Assembly: GCF_963378085.1 (NCBI RefSeq) | Contig: NZ_OY726395.1 | Coordinates: 930,001-994,000, forward strand | DNA length: 64,000 bases | Source: Mycolicibacterium sp. MU0050 | Lineage (GTDB): Bacteria > Actinomycetota > Actinomycetes > Mycobacteriales > Mycobacteriaceae | Reading direction: 5' to 3' | Translations under genes and position numbers: made by a program | Notes under the pieces: model-generated | Told to the model about the DNA's origin: nothing | Databases searched by the model: none | Seen by the model: the letters and a program-made list of their open reading frames with translations, nothing else | Shown: piece after piece, positions 27,349 through 36,062 of the stretch | Layout: every line of letters begins with the position of its first letter | How positions within the stretch are numbered: the first letter of the stretch is position 1

Positions 27349-27936
27349 TCAGAGCCGCCGCACGCCGCCCGCCGGCGTCAGCACGTGCGTCATCGGGACG
27401 TCGTGCGGTTCGGCGGGCAGTTCGTCGACGAATTCGTCGTCCCGCACGATTGCGATGAGCGCGGCGTCGGCCCCCCGTAGCGGCAACGAGCGGTCGTAGA
27501 ACCCGGCGCCCCGGCCGAGCCGCGCACCGCGTCGGTCCACGGCCAGGGCCGGCACGATCACCACCTGCGCCTCGCTGAGCGCCTCGGCGGGCAGCCGGTC
27601 ACCGGTGGGTTCGAGCAGCCCGAAGTCGGCCTTCGCCAGCTCCCCGGGGACGTAGCGGGCCCAGCGCAGCGGCAGCGCGGCGCGGTCGGGCCCGGCGCTG
27701 ATCGCGACCGGGAGCAACACCCGCACGCCCGCGGCGTACAACTCGTCGAGCAGCCGTGCCGACCCCGGTTCCGTGCCCACCGGAACGTAGGCGCAGACCG
27801 TGTTGGCTTGCCCCCGAACCCAATTGAGCAGTGCCGTCCGCACGGCGTCGGCCTCCCGGGTCCGGACCGGATGGGGCACCGCCTTGCGGGCGGCCAGGAA
27901 GCGGGCACGGAGGGCGGCCTTCGCGGGGGCGGTCAC
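27349..27936 (-). CDS. 5-formyltetrahydrofolate cyclo-ligase family protein
   Basis: It has 195 residues from the GTG at 27936 (MTAPAKAALRARFLAARKA); the frame is open to 27999, so a slightly earlier start is possible. It converts 5-formyl-THF to 5,10-methenyl-THF with ATP. Family motifs: KAALRARFLAARKAV (phosphate-binding basic helix), VCAYVPVGTEPGS, VIVPALAVDRRGARLGRGAGFYDRSL. It is divergent from galU, with 101 bp between starts. Confidence 0.87.
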   Translation of the reverse strand: MTAPAKAALRARFLAARKAVPHPVRTREADAVRTALLNWVRGQANTVCAYVPVGTEPGSARLLDELYAAGVRVLLPVAISAGPDRAALPLRWARYVPGELAKADFGLLEPTGDRLPAEALSEAQVVIVPALAVDRRGARLGRGAGFYDRSLPLRGADAALIAIVRDDEFVDELPAEPHDVPMTHVLTPAGGVRRL

Positions 27937-28037
27937 AGCGTCCACAATGGCAGCAGAGCGCCCACGGCAGCTAGCCAAACGGGGGGCGAGCAGCGCCATA
28001 CTGAGCGGTGAACGTGTAAGTAGTTAGGGTGATGACC

Positions 28038-28952
28038 ATGTCCAAAGGGCCTGACGTGCCGATCCCGCGTACGGCGATCGTGCCCGCGGCGGGTTTGGGC
28101 ACCCGTTTTCTGCCCGCGACCAAGACCGTTCCCAAGGAACTCCTGCCGGTGGTCGACACCCCGGGGATCGAACTGGTGGCCGCCGAGGCCGCTGCGGCCG
28201 GTGCCGAACGGTTGGTGATCGTCACCTCCGAGGGCAAGGACAGCGTGGTCGCGCACTTCGTCGAGGACCTGGTTCTGGAGGGCACGCTCGAGGCGCGGGG
28301 CAAGCAGGTGATGCTCGAGAAGGTGCGCCGCGCGCCCGCGCTGATCAAGGTGGAGTCGGTGGTGCAGGCCGAACCGCTGGGACTCGGCCACGCCGTGGGA
28401 TGTGTCGAGAAGGCGCTGCTGCCCGACGAGGACGCCGTGGCCGTGCTGCTGCCCGACGACCTGGTCTTGCCGACCGGCGTCCTGGAAACCATGTCGAAGG
28501 TGCGAGCCAAGCGCGGCGGCTCGGTGCTGTGTGCCATCGAGGTCCCCGCCGACGAGATCAGCGCCTACGGGGTCTTCGACGTCGAGCAGGTGCCCGACGC
28601 GGCGAATCCCAACGTGCTGCGCGTCAAGGGCATGGTGGAAAAGCCCGACGCCGCCGACGCTCCGTCGCCGTATGCTGCCGCGGGCCGATACGTCTTGGAC
28701 CGCGCCATCTTTGACGCCCTGCGCCGTGTCGAGCGGGGCGTGGGCGGTGAAATCCAGCTCACCGACGCCATCTCGTTGCTCATCGACGAGGGGCATCCGG
28801 TGCATGTCGTGGTGCACCGCGGTTCTCGACACGACTTGGGAAATCCCGGCGGCTACCTCAAGGCTGCGGTTGACTTTGCGTTGGATCGTGACGACTACGG
28901 CCCGGAACTGCGTAGCTGGTTGGTTGAGCGGTTGGGCCTGACCGAGCAGTAG
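28038..28952 (+). CDS. galU: UTP-glucose-1-phosphate uridylyltransferase
   Basis: It has 304 residues from the ATG at 28038 (MSKGPDVPIPRTAIVPAAG), six bases after AGGGTG; ATG 28032 and GTG 28029 are alternatives. It makes UDP-glucose for trehalose, glucan and envelope sugars. Nucleotidyltransferase motifs: IVPAAGLGTRFLPATKTVPKELLP, EPLGLGHAVGCVE, LLPDDLVL, GMVEKPD, GEIQLTDAI. It is the first gene of galU-glp-rimJ-glpR. Confidence 0.94.
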   Translation: MSKGPDVPIPRTAIVPAAGLGTRFLPATKTVPKELLPVVDTPGIELVAAEAAAAGAERLVIVTSEGKDSVVAHFVEDLVLEGTLEARGKQVMLEKVRRAPALIKVESVVQAEPLGLGHAVGCVEKALLPDEDAVAVLLPDDLVLPTGVLETMSKVRAKRGGSVLCAIEVPADEISAYGVFDVEQVPDAANPNVLRVKGMVEKPDAADAPSPYAAAGRYVLDRAIFDALRRVERGVGGEIQLTDAISLLIDEGHPVHVVVHRGSRHDLGNPGGYLKAAVDFALDRDDYGPELRSWLVERLGLTEQ

Positions 28953-29004
28953 TTGGCCGACGGGTCGGGAGTGGTTCCGGTTCCGTACGGCGGAAAGGCG
29001 CACA

Positions 29005-30255
29005 GTGCGTTCGGTTGAAGAGCAGCAGGCCAGAGTGCAGGCCGCGGCTGTGGCACCCCGTCCCGTCCGCGTGGCGATCGCCGAGGCGCAGGGGCTGATG
29101 TGCGCCGAGGAGGTTGTCACCGAGCGGCCCCTGCCCGGTTTCGACCAGGCCGCCATCGACGGCTACGCGGTGCGCAGCGTGGACGTGCTGGGCGTCGGCA
29201 GCGACGACGAGTCGGGGAACGGTCAGCTCAGCCTGCCGGTGATGGGCTCCATTCACGCCGGGTCGCGAACCCCGAGCCGCCTGCAGCCGCGGCAGGCCGC
29301 CCGCGTGCAGACGGGCGCGCCGATGCCGACCCTGGCCGATGCGGTGCTGCCGCTGCGCTGGACCGACGGCGGACACGCCAAGGTCCGGGTGCTCCGCGGC
29401 GTGCGGTCCGGGGCGTACGTGCGGCGCACCGGGGACGACGTCCAGCCGGGCGACGTGGCGGTGCGCGCCGGCACGATCATCGGCGCGGCGCAGGTCGGCT
29501 TGTTGGCAGCAGTCGGCCGGGAACGGGTGTTGGTGCATCCGCGGCCACGGCTGACCGTGCTCTCGGTCGGTGGCGAGTTGGTGGACATCTCCCGCACCCC
29601 GGGCAACGGCCAGGTCTACGACGTCAACTCGTACGCGCTGGCCGCGGCCGGTCGGGACGCCGGTGCGGAGGTCAACCGCGTCGGCATCGTCGACAGTGAC
29701 CCGACGAAGTTGCGGGACGTCGTCGAGGGGCAGCTGAGCCGTTCCGAGATCGTGGTGATCGCCGGGGCGGTCGGCGGTGCGGCTGCCGAGGGCGTCCGCG
29801 CGGTGCTCTCCGAGCTCGGCGAGATGGAGGTCTCGCGCATCGCGATGCATCCGGGTTCGGTGCAGGGCTTCGGGCAGCTCGGCAGTGAAGGGGTGCCGGT
29901 GTTTTTGCTGCCGGCGAACCCGGTGTCGGCGCTGGTGGTGTTCGAAGTGATGGTGCGCCCGCTGATCCGGCTGTCGCTGGGCAAGCGGCAACCCATGCGA
30001 CGCGTGGTGCAGGCGCGCACCTTGGCGCCGATTTCGTCGGTGCCCGGTCGCAAGGGATTCCTGCGCGGCCAGTTGATGCGCGACCAGGACACCGGCGAGT
30101 ACCTGGTCCAGGCGCTCGGCGGGGCCCCCGGGGTGTCGTCGCATCTTTTGGCCACCTTGGCCGAGGCCAACTGCCTGGTGCTGATTCCCAGCGAGGCCGA
30201 ACAGATCCGCACCGGCGAAGTGGTCGACGTGGCGTTCCTCGCCCAGCGCGGTTGA
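29005..30255 (+). CDS. glp: MoeA/gephyrin-like protein Glp (divergent MoeA1)
   Basis: It has 416 residues from the GTG at 29005, with GAAAGG upstream. MoeA domain order is kept: LPGFDQAAIDGYAVRS, QTGAPMPTLADAVLPLRW, LPANPVSALVVFEVMVRPL, and the C-terminal beta domain. Two catalytic signatures of molybdenum insertases are altered: the usual TGDEL is VGGEL (residues 188-192), and GGVSVGDYD is replaced by a Gly/Ala-rich segment near 253. This fits the corynebacterial gephyrin-like division protein Glp, which binds FtsZ and its membrane receptor GlpR, here encoded two genes downstream. In M. tuberculosis it is called moeA1. Confidence 0.82.
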   Translation: MRSVEEQQARVQAAAVAPRPVRVAIAEAQGLMCAEEVVTERPLPGFDQAAIDGYAVRSVDVLGVGSDDESGNGQLSLPVMGSIHAGSRTPSRLQPRQAARVQTGAPMPTLADAVLPLRWTDGGHAKVRVLRGVRSGAYVRRTGDDVQPGDVAVRAGTIIGAAQVGLLAAVGRERVLVHPRPRLTVLSVGGELVDISRTPGNGQVYDVNSYALAAAGRDAGAEVNRVGIVDSDPTKLRDVVEGQLSRSEIVVIAGAVGGAAAEGVRAVLSELGEMEVSRIAMHPGSVQGFGQLGSEGVPVFLLPANPVSALVVFEVMVRPLIRLSLGKRQPMRRVVQARTLAPISSVPGRKGFLRGQLMRDQDTGEYLVQALGGAPGVSSHLLATLAEANCLVLIPSEAEQIRTGEVVDVAFLAQRG

Positions 30256-30304
30256 GTTGTTCCGCTTCTGGATCGGCCCCAGCACTCTTCATCCGGGCTG
30301 GCCC

Positions 30305-30916
30305 ATGTCGGTCGGTCCGCTGCGGGTGCCGGCCGGGCTGGTGCGGTTGCGCCCGATCCGGATGCGCGATGCGGCCGCCTGGAGCCGGATCCGGATCGCC
30401 GACCGGGCGTTCCTCGAGCCGTGGGAGCCCTCGGCCGAGGTCGATTGGGTTGCCCGGCATGCGCTTTCGGCGTGGCCATCGGTGTGCTCGGCGTTGCGCG
30501 GGGAGGCCCGCCGCGGCCGCATCCTGCCCTACGTCATCGAACTGGACGGGCGCTTCGTCGGGCAGCTGACCATCGGCAACGTCACCCACGGTGCCCTGCG
30601 CTCGGCGTGGATCGGTTACTGGGTGCACAGCGAGGTGACCGGTCGCGGGGTGGCGACGGCCGCCCTGGCGCTGGGGCTCGATCACTGCTTCGGCCCGGTG
30701 CGTCTGCACCGGGTGGAGGCCACTGTGCGGCCGGAGAACGTCGCCAGCCGGTCCGTGCTGGGGAAGGTCGGCTTCCGCGAGGAGGGGCTGCTGCGGCGAT
30801 ATCTGGACGTCGACGGGGACTGGCGCGATCATCTGCTGGTGGCGATCACCGTGGAGGAGGTGCCCGGCTCGGCGGCGGCGGCCCTGGTGCGGGCGGGCCG
30901 GGCGCGCTGGGCGTGA
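30305..30916 (+). CDS. rimJ: GNAT N-acetyltransferase, RimJ-like
   Basis: It has 203 residues from the ATG at 30305 (MSVGPLRVPAGLVRLRPI); a TTG at 30257 would add 16 residues and follow directly on the glp stop. GNAT fold: IELDGRFVGQLTIGNV, SAWIGYWVHSEVTGRGVATAALAL (acetyl-CoA pyrophosphate loop), LHRVEATVRPENVASRSVLGKVGFREEG. It is predicted to acetylate the N-terminal amine of ribosomal protein S5 or another target. It lies inside the galU-glp-glpR group. Confidence 0.85.
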   Translation: MSVGPLRVPAGLVRLRPIRMRDAAAWSRIRIADRAFLEPWEPSAEVDWVARHALSAWPSVCSALRGEARRGRILPYVIELDGRFVGQLTIGNVTHGALRSAWIGYWVHSEVTGRGVATAALALGLDHCFGPVRLHRVEATVRPENVASRSVLGKVGFREEGLLRRYLDVDGDWRDHLLVAITVEEVPGSAAAALVRAGRARWA

Positions 30917-31109
30917 CGGGGGCCAGATCGCGATGGGGTGAGGTGTCACCCGACGAGGGGATGCGAGGGTCGTCCGTCGAGATTGCCGTGAGGGCTGCTC
31001 ACCGTGCGTGACAACGACCCTGATGGTGTTCTCGCGGCCGGAATCGCTCCCCGCCGCGAGGAAATATCCTCACCGATGTTACTAATGTGACTTTTGAGGC
31101 TGTTGGTGC

Positions 31110-31138
31110 TTGTAACCTGCGAATTACAGGTGTGTAAT
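31110..31138 (+). promoter_or_regulatory. Candidate promoter of glpR
   Basis: TTGTAA (31110-31115), a 17-nt spacer and TGTAAT (31133-31138), 70 nt before the ATG at 31208. The 291-bp gap after rimJ shows no gene, so glpR probably has its own promoter besides read-through. Confidence 0.5.
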
Positions 31139-31207
31139 TGTCTCGGCGCGCCGTCCACGGCTGCGCTGGTCGCAGACCTAGCCTGAAGGGGAAAGGAGCA
31201 GGCCACC

Positions 31208-32380
31208 ATGCCAAGCATCCCCCAATCTCTGCTGTGGATTTCGCTCGTGGTGCTCTGGCTGTTCGTGCTGGTGCCCATGCTCGTGAACAAGCGCGACGCC
31301 GTGAAGCGCACCAGCGATGTCGCGCTGGCCACCCGTGTGCTCAACACCGGCCGCACCGCGCGGCTGATCAAGCGCGGGCGCCCCGCGGCGGGCCACGCCA
31401 GCGACCCCGACTGGCAACACGACGCCGACCTGAACGACGACCTCGACGATTACGACGACGACGCGACGGGCCCGGTGGTGGTGACGGGCAAGCCGGCGCG
31501 CGGTCGGACGATGGCCGTGGTGACCTCGGTGGCCGAAGAGGGGGGGCCGGACTACCTCGATGTCGACGTCGTCGAGGAGGATTCCGGGGCCCTGCCGGTG
31601 GGCAAGCTCAAGGGCGACGCTCTGCAGACCGAGGAGCTGCCCCTCGAATTCGCCGCCGCCTCAACCGAACCCGAACCGGCGGCCGGGCCCGAGCCCGTCG
31701 TCGCCGCCGAACCTGCCGTCGAGCCCGTCGCCGAACCTGCCGCGGAGCCGGAGCCCGCCGTCGCAGCGGCCGAACCCGCGGCCGAGCCGGTGGCCGAACC
31801 GGTGGCCGAAGAGCCCGCCGCCGAGGCCGAGCCGCAGGCCGAAGAGGAAGAGTTCGCCGAATTCGAGGGCGCCCGAAACGAATACGAGTACGTCGAGGAC
31901 ACCTCGGGTCTGGAGGCCGAGGCCGAACCCGCGACGGCGGCGGTCCCGTTGTCGCGCGATCGGCGTTATCACTCCAAGACCGCCGCCGCGGTCTCCGAGC
32001 GCAAGTACCGGTTCCGCAAGAACACCCTGTCGGTCATGGCCGGCATGCTCGTGGTGTCCGCCGCGGCGGCGTTCCTGCTGTCGCCGGTGAACTGGTGGGT
32101 GTTCGCGGCCGTGGCCACGATGACCGTCCTGTACCTGGCCTACCTGCGTCGCCAGACGCGGATTGAGGAGCGGCTGCGTCGGCGGCGGATGCAGCGGATG
32201 GCGCGCTCGCGACTTGGCGTCGAGAACACCCAGGATCGTGACCTCGACGTAGTGCCGGCCCGGTTGCGCCAGCCCGGAGCCGCGGTGCTGGAGATCGACG
32301 ACGAGGATCCCGAGTTCGAGCACCTGGACTACGTGCCGTTCGCCCGGGAATTCGACCTGCCCCGCGCGGCGGGTCAGTGA
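31208..32380 (+). CDS. glpR: Membrane protein, probable GlpR (Glp receptor; Rv0996-like)
   Basis: It has 390 residues; GAAAGGAG precedes the ATG. One N-terminal membrane helix (about residues 8-27) is followed by a long acidic, Ala/Pro/Glu-rich low-complexity region (about 60-250), then two adjacent helices (about 277-297 and 299-316) and a basic then acidic C-terminal tail. It is the last gene after glp and rimJ. In corynebacteria the membrane protein encoded with glp is its receptor in the divisome; assignment rests on synteny and topology. Confidence 0.75.
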   Translation: MPSIPQSLLWISLVVLWLFVLVPMLVNKRDAVKRTSDVALATRVLNTGRTARLIKRGRPAAGHASDPDWQHDADLNDDLDDYDDDATGPVVVTGKPARGRTMAVVTSVAEEGGPDYLDVDVVEEDSGALPVGKLKGDALQTEELPLEFAAASTEPEPAAGPEPVVAAEPAVEPVAEPAAEPEPAVAAAEPAAEPVAEPVAEEPAAEAEPQAEEEEFAEFEGARNEYEYVEDTSGLEAEAEPATAAVPLSRDRRYHSKTAAAVSERKYRFRKNTLSVMAGMLVVSAAAAFLLSPVNWWVFAAVATMTVLYLAYLRRQTRIEERLRRRRMQRMARSRLGVENTQDRDLDVVPARLRQPGAAVLEIDDEDPEFEHLDYVPFAREFDLPRAAGQ

Positions 32381-32431
32381 CGAGCCAATTTTCGATCGGT
32401 GCCGGCAGGCTGGTAACCTGCTAGCGATCAA

Positions 32432-32504
32432 GGGGCTATGGCGCAGTTGGTAGCGCGACTCGTTCGCATCGAGTAGGTCGGGAGTTCGATTCTCCCTAGC
32501 TCCA
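32432..32504 (+). tRNA. tRNA-Ala (anticodon CGC)
   Basis: It folds as a complete 73-nt cloverleaf: acceptor GGGGCTA / TAGCTCC (one G-U pair), D arm GCGC/GCGC, anticodon stem ACTCG/CGAGT with loop TTCGCAT, T arm GGGAG/CTCCC with loop TTCGATT, discriminator A. The anticodon CGC reads GCG (Ala). CCA is not encoded. Confidence 0.97.
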
Positions 32505-32658
32505 CAGAGTTTGTACTCGGGCTTGGCCCGCAGGGCGGGTCGTTGACCAGCCGAAATTCCCCGCTTCGCTCGACGCGCGCACTCGCCGATTCGCTGCTAC
32601 GCTAAACGCGAACTTACGGCTGTATCAAGACTTTCTGCCTACTGCAAGGGGTACGCAC

Positions 32659-32985
32659 ATGAAGAAGCTGGCCATCGCGGGGATCGGCGCTTTCGCGCTC
32701 GCCGCGGGTTTGATGACCTTCGGCGCCGCGACGGCCACCGCTGAGGTCGAGGAAGTGGCCCCCGGCCCCGAGGTCCGCAGCCGGCAGGCCTCCGTCGTCA
32801 GCGACTCCTGGCTTCGCATCGTCGACCCCAGCGTCGCGCGCGGCCTGTCGCAGGCCCGCCTCGCCGACGCCGGCGAGATCAACGCCCAGGGCGACACCCG
32901 GGACTCGGTCAAGGCCGTCAACGGTACCACCGCGGAAGGCTTCCAGGGTCCGTGGGCGCCGGGGCCTGCCATCGGCGATTGGTGA
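32659..32985 (+). CDS. Small exported protein, 108 residues
   Basis: The signal peptide (MKKLAIAGIGAFALAAGLMT...) cleaves near ATATA (residue 28), releasing an 80-residue protein rich in charged residues that ends FQGPWAPGPAIGDW. It resembles in style the four small secreted proteins at 35.7-37.8 kb (short, MKK start, Pro/Gly tail) but lacks their central block. No family recognised. It is followed by an exceptionally strong terminator shared with the convergent TetR gene. Confidence 0.75.
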   Translation: MKKLAIAGIGAFALAAGLMTFGAATATAEVEEVAPGPEVRSRQASVVSDSWLRIVDPSVARGLSQARLADAGEINAQGDTRDSVKAVNGTTAEGFQGPWAPGPAIGDW

Positions 32986-32998
32986 TCCACGCTTAGCT

Positions 32999-33046
32999 CG
33001 AAAAGGATGCGGCCCCAGCGAATTCGCTGGGGCCGCATCCTTTTCG
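32999..33046. terminator. Perfect 48-bp palindromic bidirectional terminator
   Basis: The 48 bases are a perfect palindrome with central GAATTC, flanked by AAAA on the left arm and TTTT on the right. It lies between the stop of the small exported protein (plus) and the stop of the TetR gene (minus), so it serves both. Confidence 0.92.
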
Positions 33047-33068
33047 GCTTCACCGGTTGACGCGACGG

Positions 33069-33656
33069 TCAGTCCGGGAGGTTCATCATCCGGGTGGTGA
33101 ACTGCATCAGCGCGGCACGCAAGGTGGCGTCGTCGATGTCGTCGAGCAGGGGGTTGATGATCGCGCCGCCGATGGCGCCGGAGAACAGCGCCGCTGACAC
33201 CCGTGCCGTGGTGCTGTCCTCGTCGCCCTGCAGCACCCCGAACAGCTCGCTGATGAAGTCGCGGAACGGCTCGTGCTCGCCGAGCAGCCGGATGATGATC
33301 GGGTCGTTCTGCAGCGTCCGCACCCACGGCCGTCGCGCCACGGCCATATCCACGACCTGAGTCAGGAGCACCTTGCGCGCGCGCGCCGGATCCGACTCCG
33401 CCTTGGCGGCCGCCACAGCGTCCTCCAGCGTGGCCAATTCCATCTCGGTGACGCCGACGACGATCTCGTCCTTGGTCTTGAACTGGTGGTACACCGCGGC
33501 CTTGGTCACCCCCATGGCGTCGGCGATCATCTGCAGCGAGGTGCCGCTGACGCCGTGCTCGGCAATCAGCTCCAGAGCCGCGACGAGGACCCGCTTCTGG
33601 GCCGGGGTGCGGGGGGTGGTGCCGAGCCGGCGCCGACCAGAATCCGTGGTGGTCAC
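33069..33656 (-). CDS. TetR/AcrR-family transcriptional regulator
   Basis: It has 195 residues. The N-terminal HTH (about 20-65) reads RVLVAALELIAEHGVSGTSLQ, MIADAMGVTKAAVYHQFKTKDEI, the classic TetR pattern. The C-terminal helical ligand domain is not assignable to a substrate. It is divergent from pat (91 bp), whose promoter or its own it could control. Confidence 0.9.
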   Translation of the reverse strand: MTTTDSGRRRLGTTPRTPAQKRVLVAALELIAEHGVSGTSLQMIADAMGVTKAAVYHQFKTKDEIVVGVTEMELATLEDAVAAAKAESDPARARKVLLTQVVDMAVARRPWVRTLQNDPIIIRLLGEHEPFRDFISELFGVLQGDEDSTTARVSAALFSGAIGGAIINPLLDDIDDATLRAALMQFTTRMMNLPD

Positions 33657-33746
33657 GCCCCCACGATAGCCGGGCGGCTAGTGCGCGGATCGGGTTTGCG
33701 CGCCGCCTCGTCCGGTAACCTTGCGTCCGATCGGAAGGACATCGTC

Positions 33747-34742
33747 GTGGCCGAACTGATCACTCAGCGCGCCGATCATCTGTCGGGTTTGTCGGTCTTC
33801 GCCGACTGCTTCGGGGCGGACCTCTACGGGCTCGCCATGAGTCTTGAACCCCTGCGCCTGCAGTCGGGGGAAGTGCTGATGCGCCAGGGCGACACGTCGC
33901 ACTTCTTCGCCATCCTGGCCACGGGATCCGTCGCGATCCGTCACGAGGGCGACAACGGCACGGCCATCGACATGACGGTGCCGGCCGGCGAGATCGTCGG
34001 TGAAATCGCCATGCTCAAGAACCAGCCCAGGGTGGCGTCGGTCACGGCGACCACCGAGGTGACGGGGTGGCGCGGCGGAGACGATGCCTTCGCCGAACTG
34101 ATCCAACTACCCGGTGTGCTGCAAAAGCTGGTCCGCACGGCTCGGCAGCGATTGGCGGCATTCCTGACACCCATCCCCGTCGGAATGCGCGACGGGACCG
34201 ATCTGCTGCTGCGGCCCGCGCTGCCGGGAGACAAGAAGATCGCGTCGCAGCCCCACATCGGGTTCTCCGCCGAGACGTTGTACCGCCGCTTCATGTCCTT
34301 TCGCGAACCGAATCAAGAGTTGCTGAGCTACCTGTTCGAGATCGACTATGTCGACCACTTCGTGTGGGTGATCACCGACGAAACCGACGAGGTGGTGGGC
34401 GACGCCCGATTCGTCCGGGACGAGGCCAATGGCACCACCGCCGAGATCGCCTTCATCGTCGCCGACGAGTACCAGGGGAGGGGGGTGGGCTCCTTCCTGA
34501 TGAAGGCGGTGGCGATTGCGGCCGGCGTCGCCGGCGTGGAGTACCTCACCGCACGGGTGTTGAGTGAGAACCTGTCGATGCGCCGAATCCTCGACCGGTA
34601 CGGCGCGCACTGGGAGCGGGAGGACCTGGGAGTGGTGATGACCGTGCTGCCGGTACCGGAGCGCAAACGCATCAAGTTGCCGCAGGACCTGGCGGACCAG
34701 ATCGCCGTGGTGGCGCGCCAGGCCATTCAGGCGGTGGGGTGA
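33747..34742 (+). CDS. pat: cAMP-gated protein lysine acetyltransferase Pat
   Basis: It has 331 residues from the GTG at 33747, with GGAAGGA upstream. The N-terminal cyclic-nucleotide-binding domain (about 15-130) contains the phosphate-binding cassette GEIVGEIAMLKNQPRVASVTA. The C-terminal GNAT domain (about 140-320) contains AEIAFIVADEYQGRGVGSFL with the catalytic Glu and acetyl-CoA loop. In mycobacteria Pat acetylates universal stress protein and acyl-CoA synthetases when cAMP binds. Its stop overlaps the next start. Confidence 0.93.
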   Translation: MAELITQRADHLSGLSVFADCFGADLYGLAMSLEPLRLQSGEVLMRQGDTSHFFAILATGSVAIRHEGDNGTAIDMTVPAGEIVGEIAMLKNQPRVASVTATTEVTGWRGGDDAFAELIQLPGVLQKLVRTARQRLAAFLTPIPVGMRDGTDLLLRPALPGDKKIASQPHIGFSAETLYRRFMSFREPNQELLSYLFEIDYVDHFVWVITDETDEVVGDARFVRDEANGTTAEIAFIVADEYQGRGVGSFLMKAVAIAAGVAGVEYLTARVLSENLSMRRILDRYGAHWEREDLGVVMTVLPVPERKRIKLPQDLADQIAVVARQAIQAVG

Positions 34743-35566
34743 TGCCGCGCCCGCCTCTGAACAAGGACACCACGATGTGTATTTCGTTGGCGGCGCACCC
34801 GAGCAACATCGGCACCCGCTTCCACAACTACCTCTACGAGGAGCTCGGGCTGGACTTCCTGTACAAGGCGTTCACCACCAACGACATCGCCGCCGCGATC
34901 GCGGGCGTCCGCGCGCTGGGGATCCGGGGCGCCTCGGTGTCGATGCCGTTCAAGCAGGACGTCCTCGACCTGGTCGATCAGGTGGAGCCGTCCGCGCGTG
35001 CGATCAACGCGGTCAACACCGTCGTCAACGACGGCGGGGTGCTGACCGCCTCGAATACCGACTATCTTGCCGTCCAGCAGTTGATAGACGCGCACGGCCT
35101 GGCGCCCGATGCGACCGTCCTGCTCCACGGCAGCGGCGGCATGGCCAGCGCGGTGGGAACCGCATTTCGGGACAAGGGATTCCAGAATGGGGTGGTGATC
35201 GCCCGCAACCCGGAGGCGGGACCGGCGCTGGCGGAGCGGCTCGGCTATCGGTGGCGCCCACATGTCGGAGGGGCCACCGGGTCGATCATCGTCAACGCCA
35301 CCCCGGTGGGAATGGCCGGGGCGGCAGACGAGGGCTCCAGCCCCTTCGAGGCATCTGTTGTCGAGGCGGCGGACACCGTGTTCGACGTGGTGGCGGTGCC
35401 GTCGGAAACCCCGCTGATCGCCAGCGGGCGGGCGGCCGGCAAGCGGGTGATCACGGGGGCGGAGGTGATCGCCCTGCAGGCCGCCGAGCAGTTCGAGCGC
35501 TACACCGGGGTGCGGCCGTCGGAAGAGCAGGTGGCCGCGGCTGCGGCGTTTTCACGCGCGCAGTAG
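34742..35566 (+). CDS. Shikimate dehydrogenase-like (AroE superfamily) protein
   Basis: It has 274 residues from ATG 34742 (GTG 34739 would add one residue and overlap the pat stop). AroE fold: VSMPFKQDVLDLVD with the catalytic Lys, INAVNTVVNDGG, ASNTDYLAVQQL with the catalytic Asp, and the NADP-binding LLHGSGGMASAV. The N-terminal shikimate-binding SxS is replaced (HPSNIGTRFHN), so the substrate is probably not shikimate. It is translationally coupled to pat. Confidence 0.82.
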   Translation: MPRPPLNKDTTMCISLAAHPSNIGTRFHNYLYEELGLDFLYKAFTTNDIAAAIAGVRALGIRGASVSMPFKQDVLDLVDQVEPSARAINAVNTVVNDGGVLTASNTDYLAVQQLIDAHGLAPDATVLLHGSGGMASAVGTAFRDKGFQNGVVIARNPEAGPALAERLGYRWRPHVGGATGSIIVNATPVGMAGAADEGSSPFEASVVEAADTVFDVVAVPSETPLIASGRAAGKRVITGAEVIALQAAEQFERYTGVRPSEEQVAAAAAFSRAQ

Positions 35567-35664
35567 ACCCCGTGCCGGCCGGGCTGCTTTCGGTGACCGT
35601 CTCCGCTACCGGCGTCGCGCATGCCCGGTGCTGCCCGAGTCGGCGCTGAGCCGTACACAACGAA

Positions 35665-35696
35665 ACTGCGGGGCGGCTGGTGGGCCGCCCCGCAGT
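35665..35696 (-). terminator. Hairpin terminator after small secreted protein 1
   Basis: A 13-bp perfect GC-rich stem (CTGCGGGGCGGC and complement) with a 6-nt loop, 20 bp past the stop of the gene at 35717. Similar hairpins follow the second and third members of the array, so these behave as single-gene units. Confidence 0.8.
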
Positions 35697-35716
35697 GGGT
35701 TATCGTGCGCTGTGGT

Positions 35717-35950
35717 TCAGCGGGAGTAGACGGGGTGATTGACCTCGGTGTTGAACCGCTGCTTGTCGCGCTTGTCGACCTTCTCGGTGTTGTTCTGCAG
35801 CCGGGGGAATTCCTGGGGGCCGGCGCTGATCGAGATGGTGCTGTCGGAGGTGCTGCCGAGGGACGGGGTGGCGAGCGCCGGGGCGGCCAATCCGATTGTG
35901 AGAGCGGCCAGTCCGCTGGTGAGTGCTGTGCTGATCAGGATCTTCTTCAT
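35717..35950 (-). CDS. Small secreted protein 1 of a four-gene tandem family (truncated tail)
   Basis: It has 77 residues from the ATG at 35950 (MKKILISTALTSGLAALTIG). The signal peptide is about 28 residues (ending PALATP). The mature peptide holds the family block SISAGPQEFPRLQNNTEKV followed by DKRDKQRFNTEVNHP, then stops after VYSR, lacking the Pro/Gly tail of the others. Over about 100 nt the block is almost base-identical to the next copy, indicating recent duplication or gene conversion. Own promoter (36007-36062) and terminator. No family recognised. Confidence 0.8.
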   Translation of the reverse strand: MKKILISTALTSGLAALTIGLAAPALATPSLGSTSDSTISISAGPQEFPRLQNNTEKVDKRDKQRFNTEVNHPVYSR

Positions 35951-36006
35951 GGTGTTCTCCGCCTCTTCCTTGCGTTCCGTCGGTTGGTGACGGTGGAGTA
36001 TTTTGC

Positions 36007-36062
36007 TTTCTGCACAATGGAACTCGGGCGGGACGGTTTTTCTTCCCGGTGATTTCAAGGTT
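36007..36062 (-). promoter_or_regulatory. Conserved 56-bp promoter element of secreted gene 1
   Basis: Minus strand: GGAAG (36046-36042), 18 nt, GTT (36023-36021), 71 nt before the ATG. The surrounding 56 bp align without gaps to elements before genes 2 and 4. GGAAx-N18-GTT resembles ECF (SigE/SigH-like) promoters. Confidence 0.65.
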
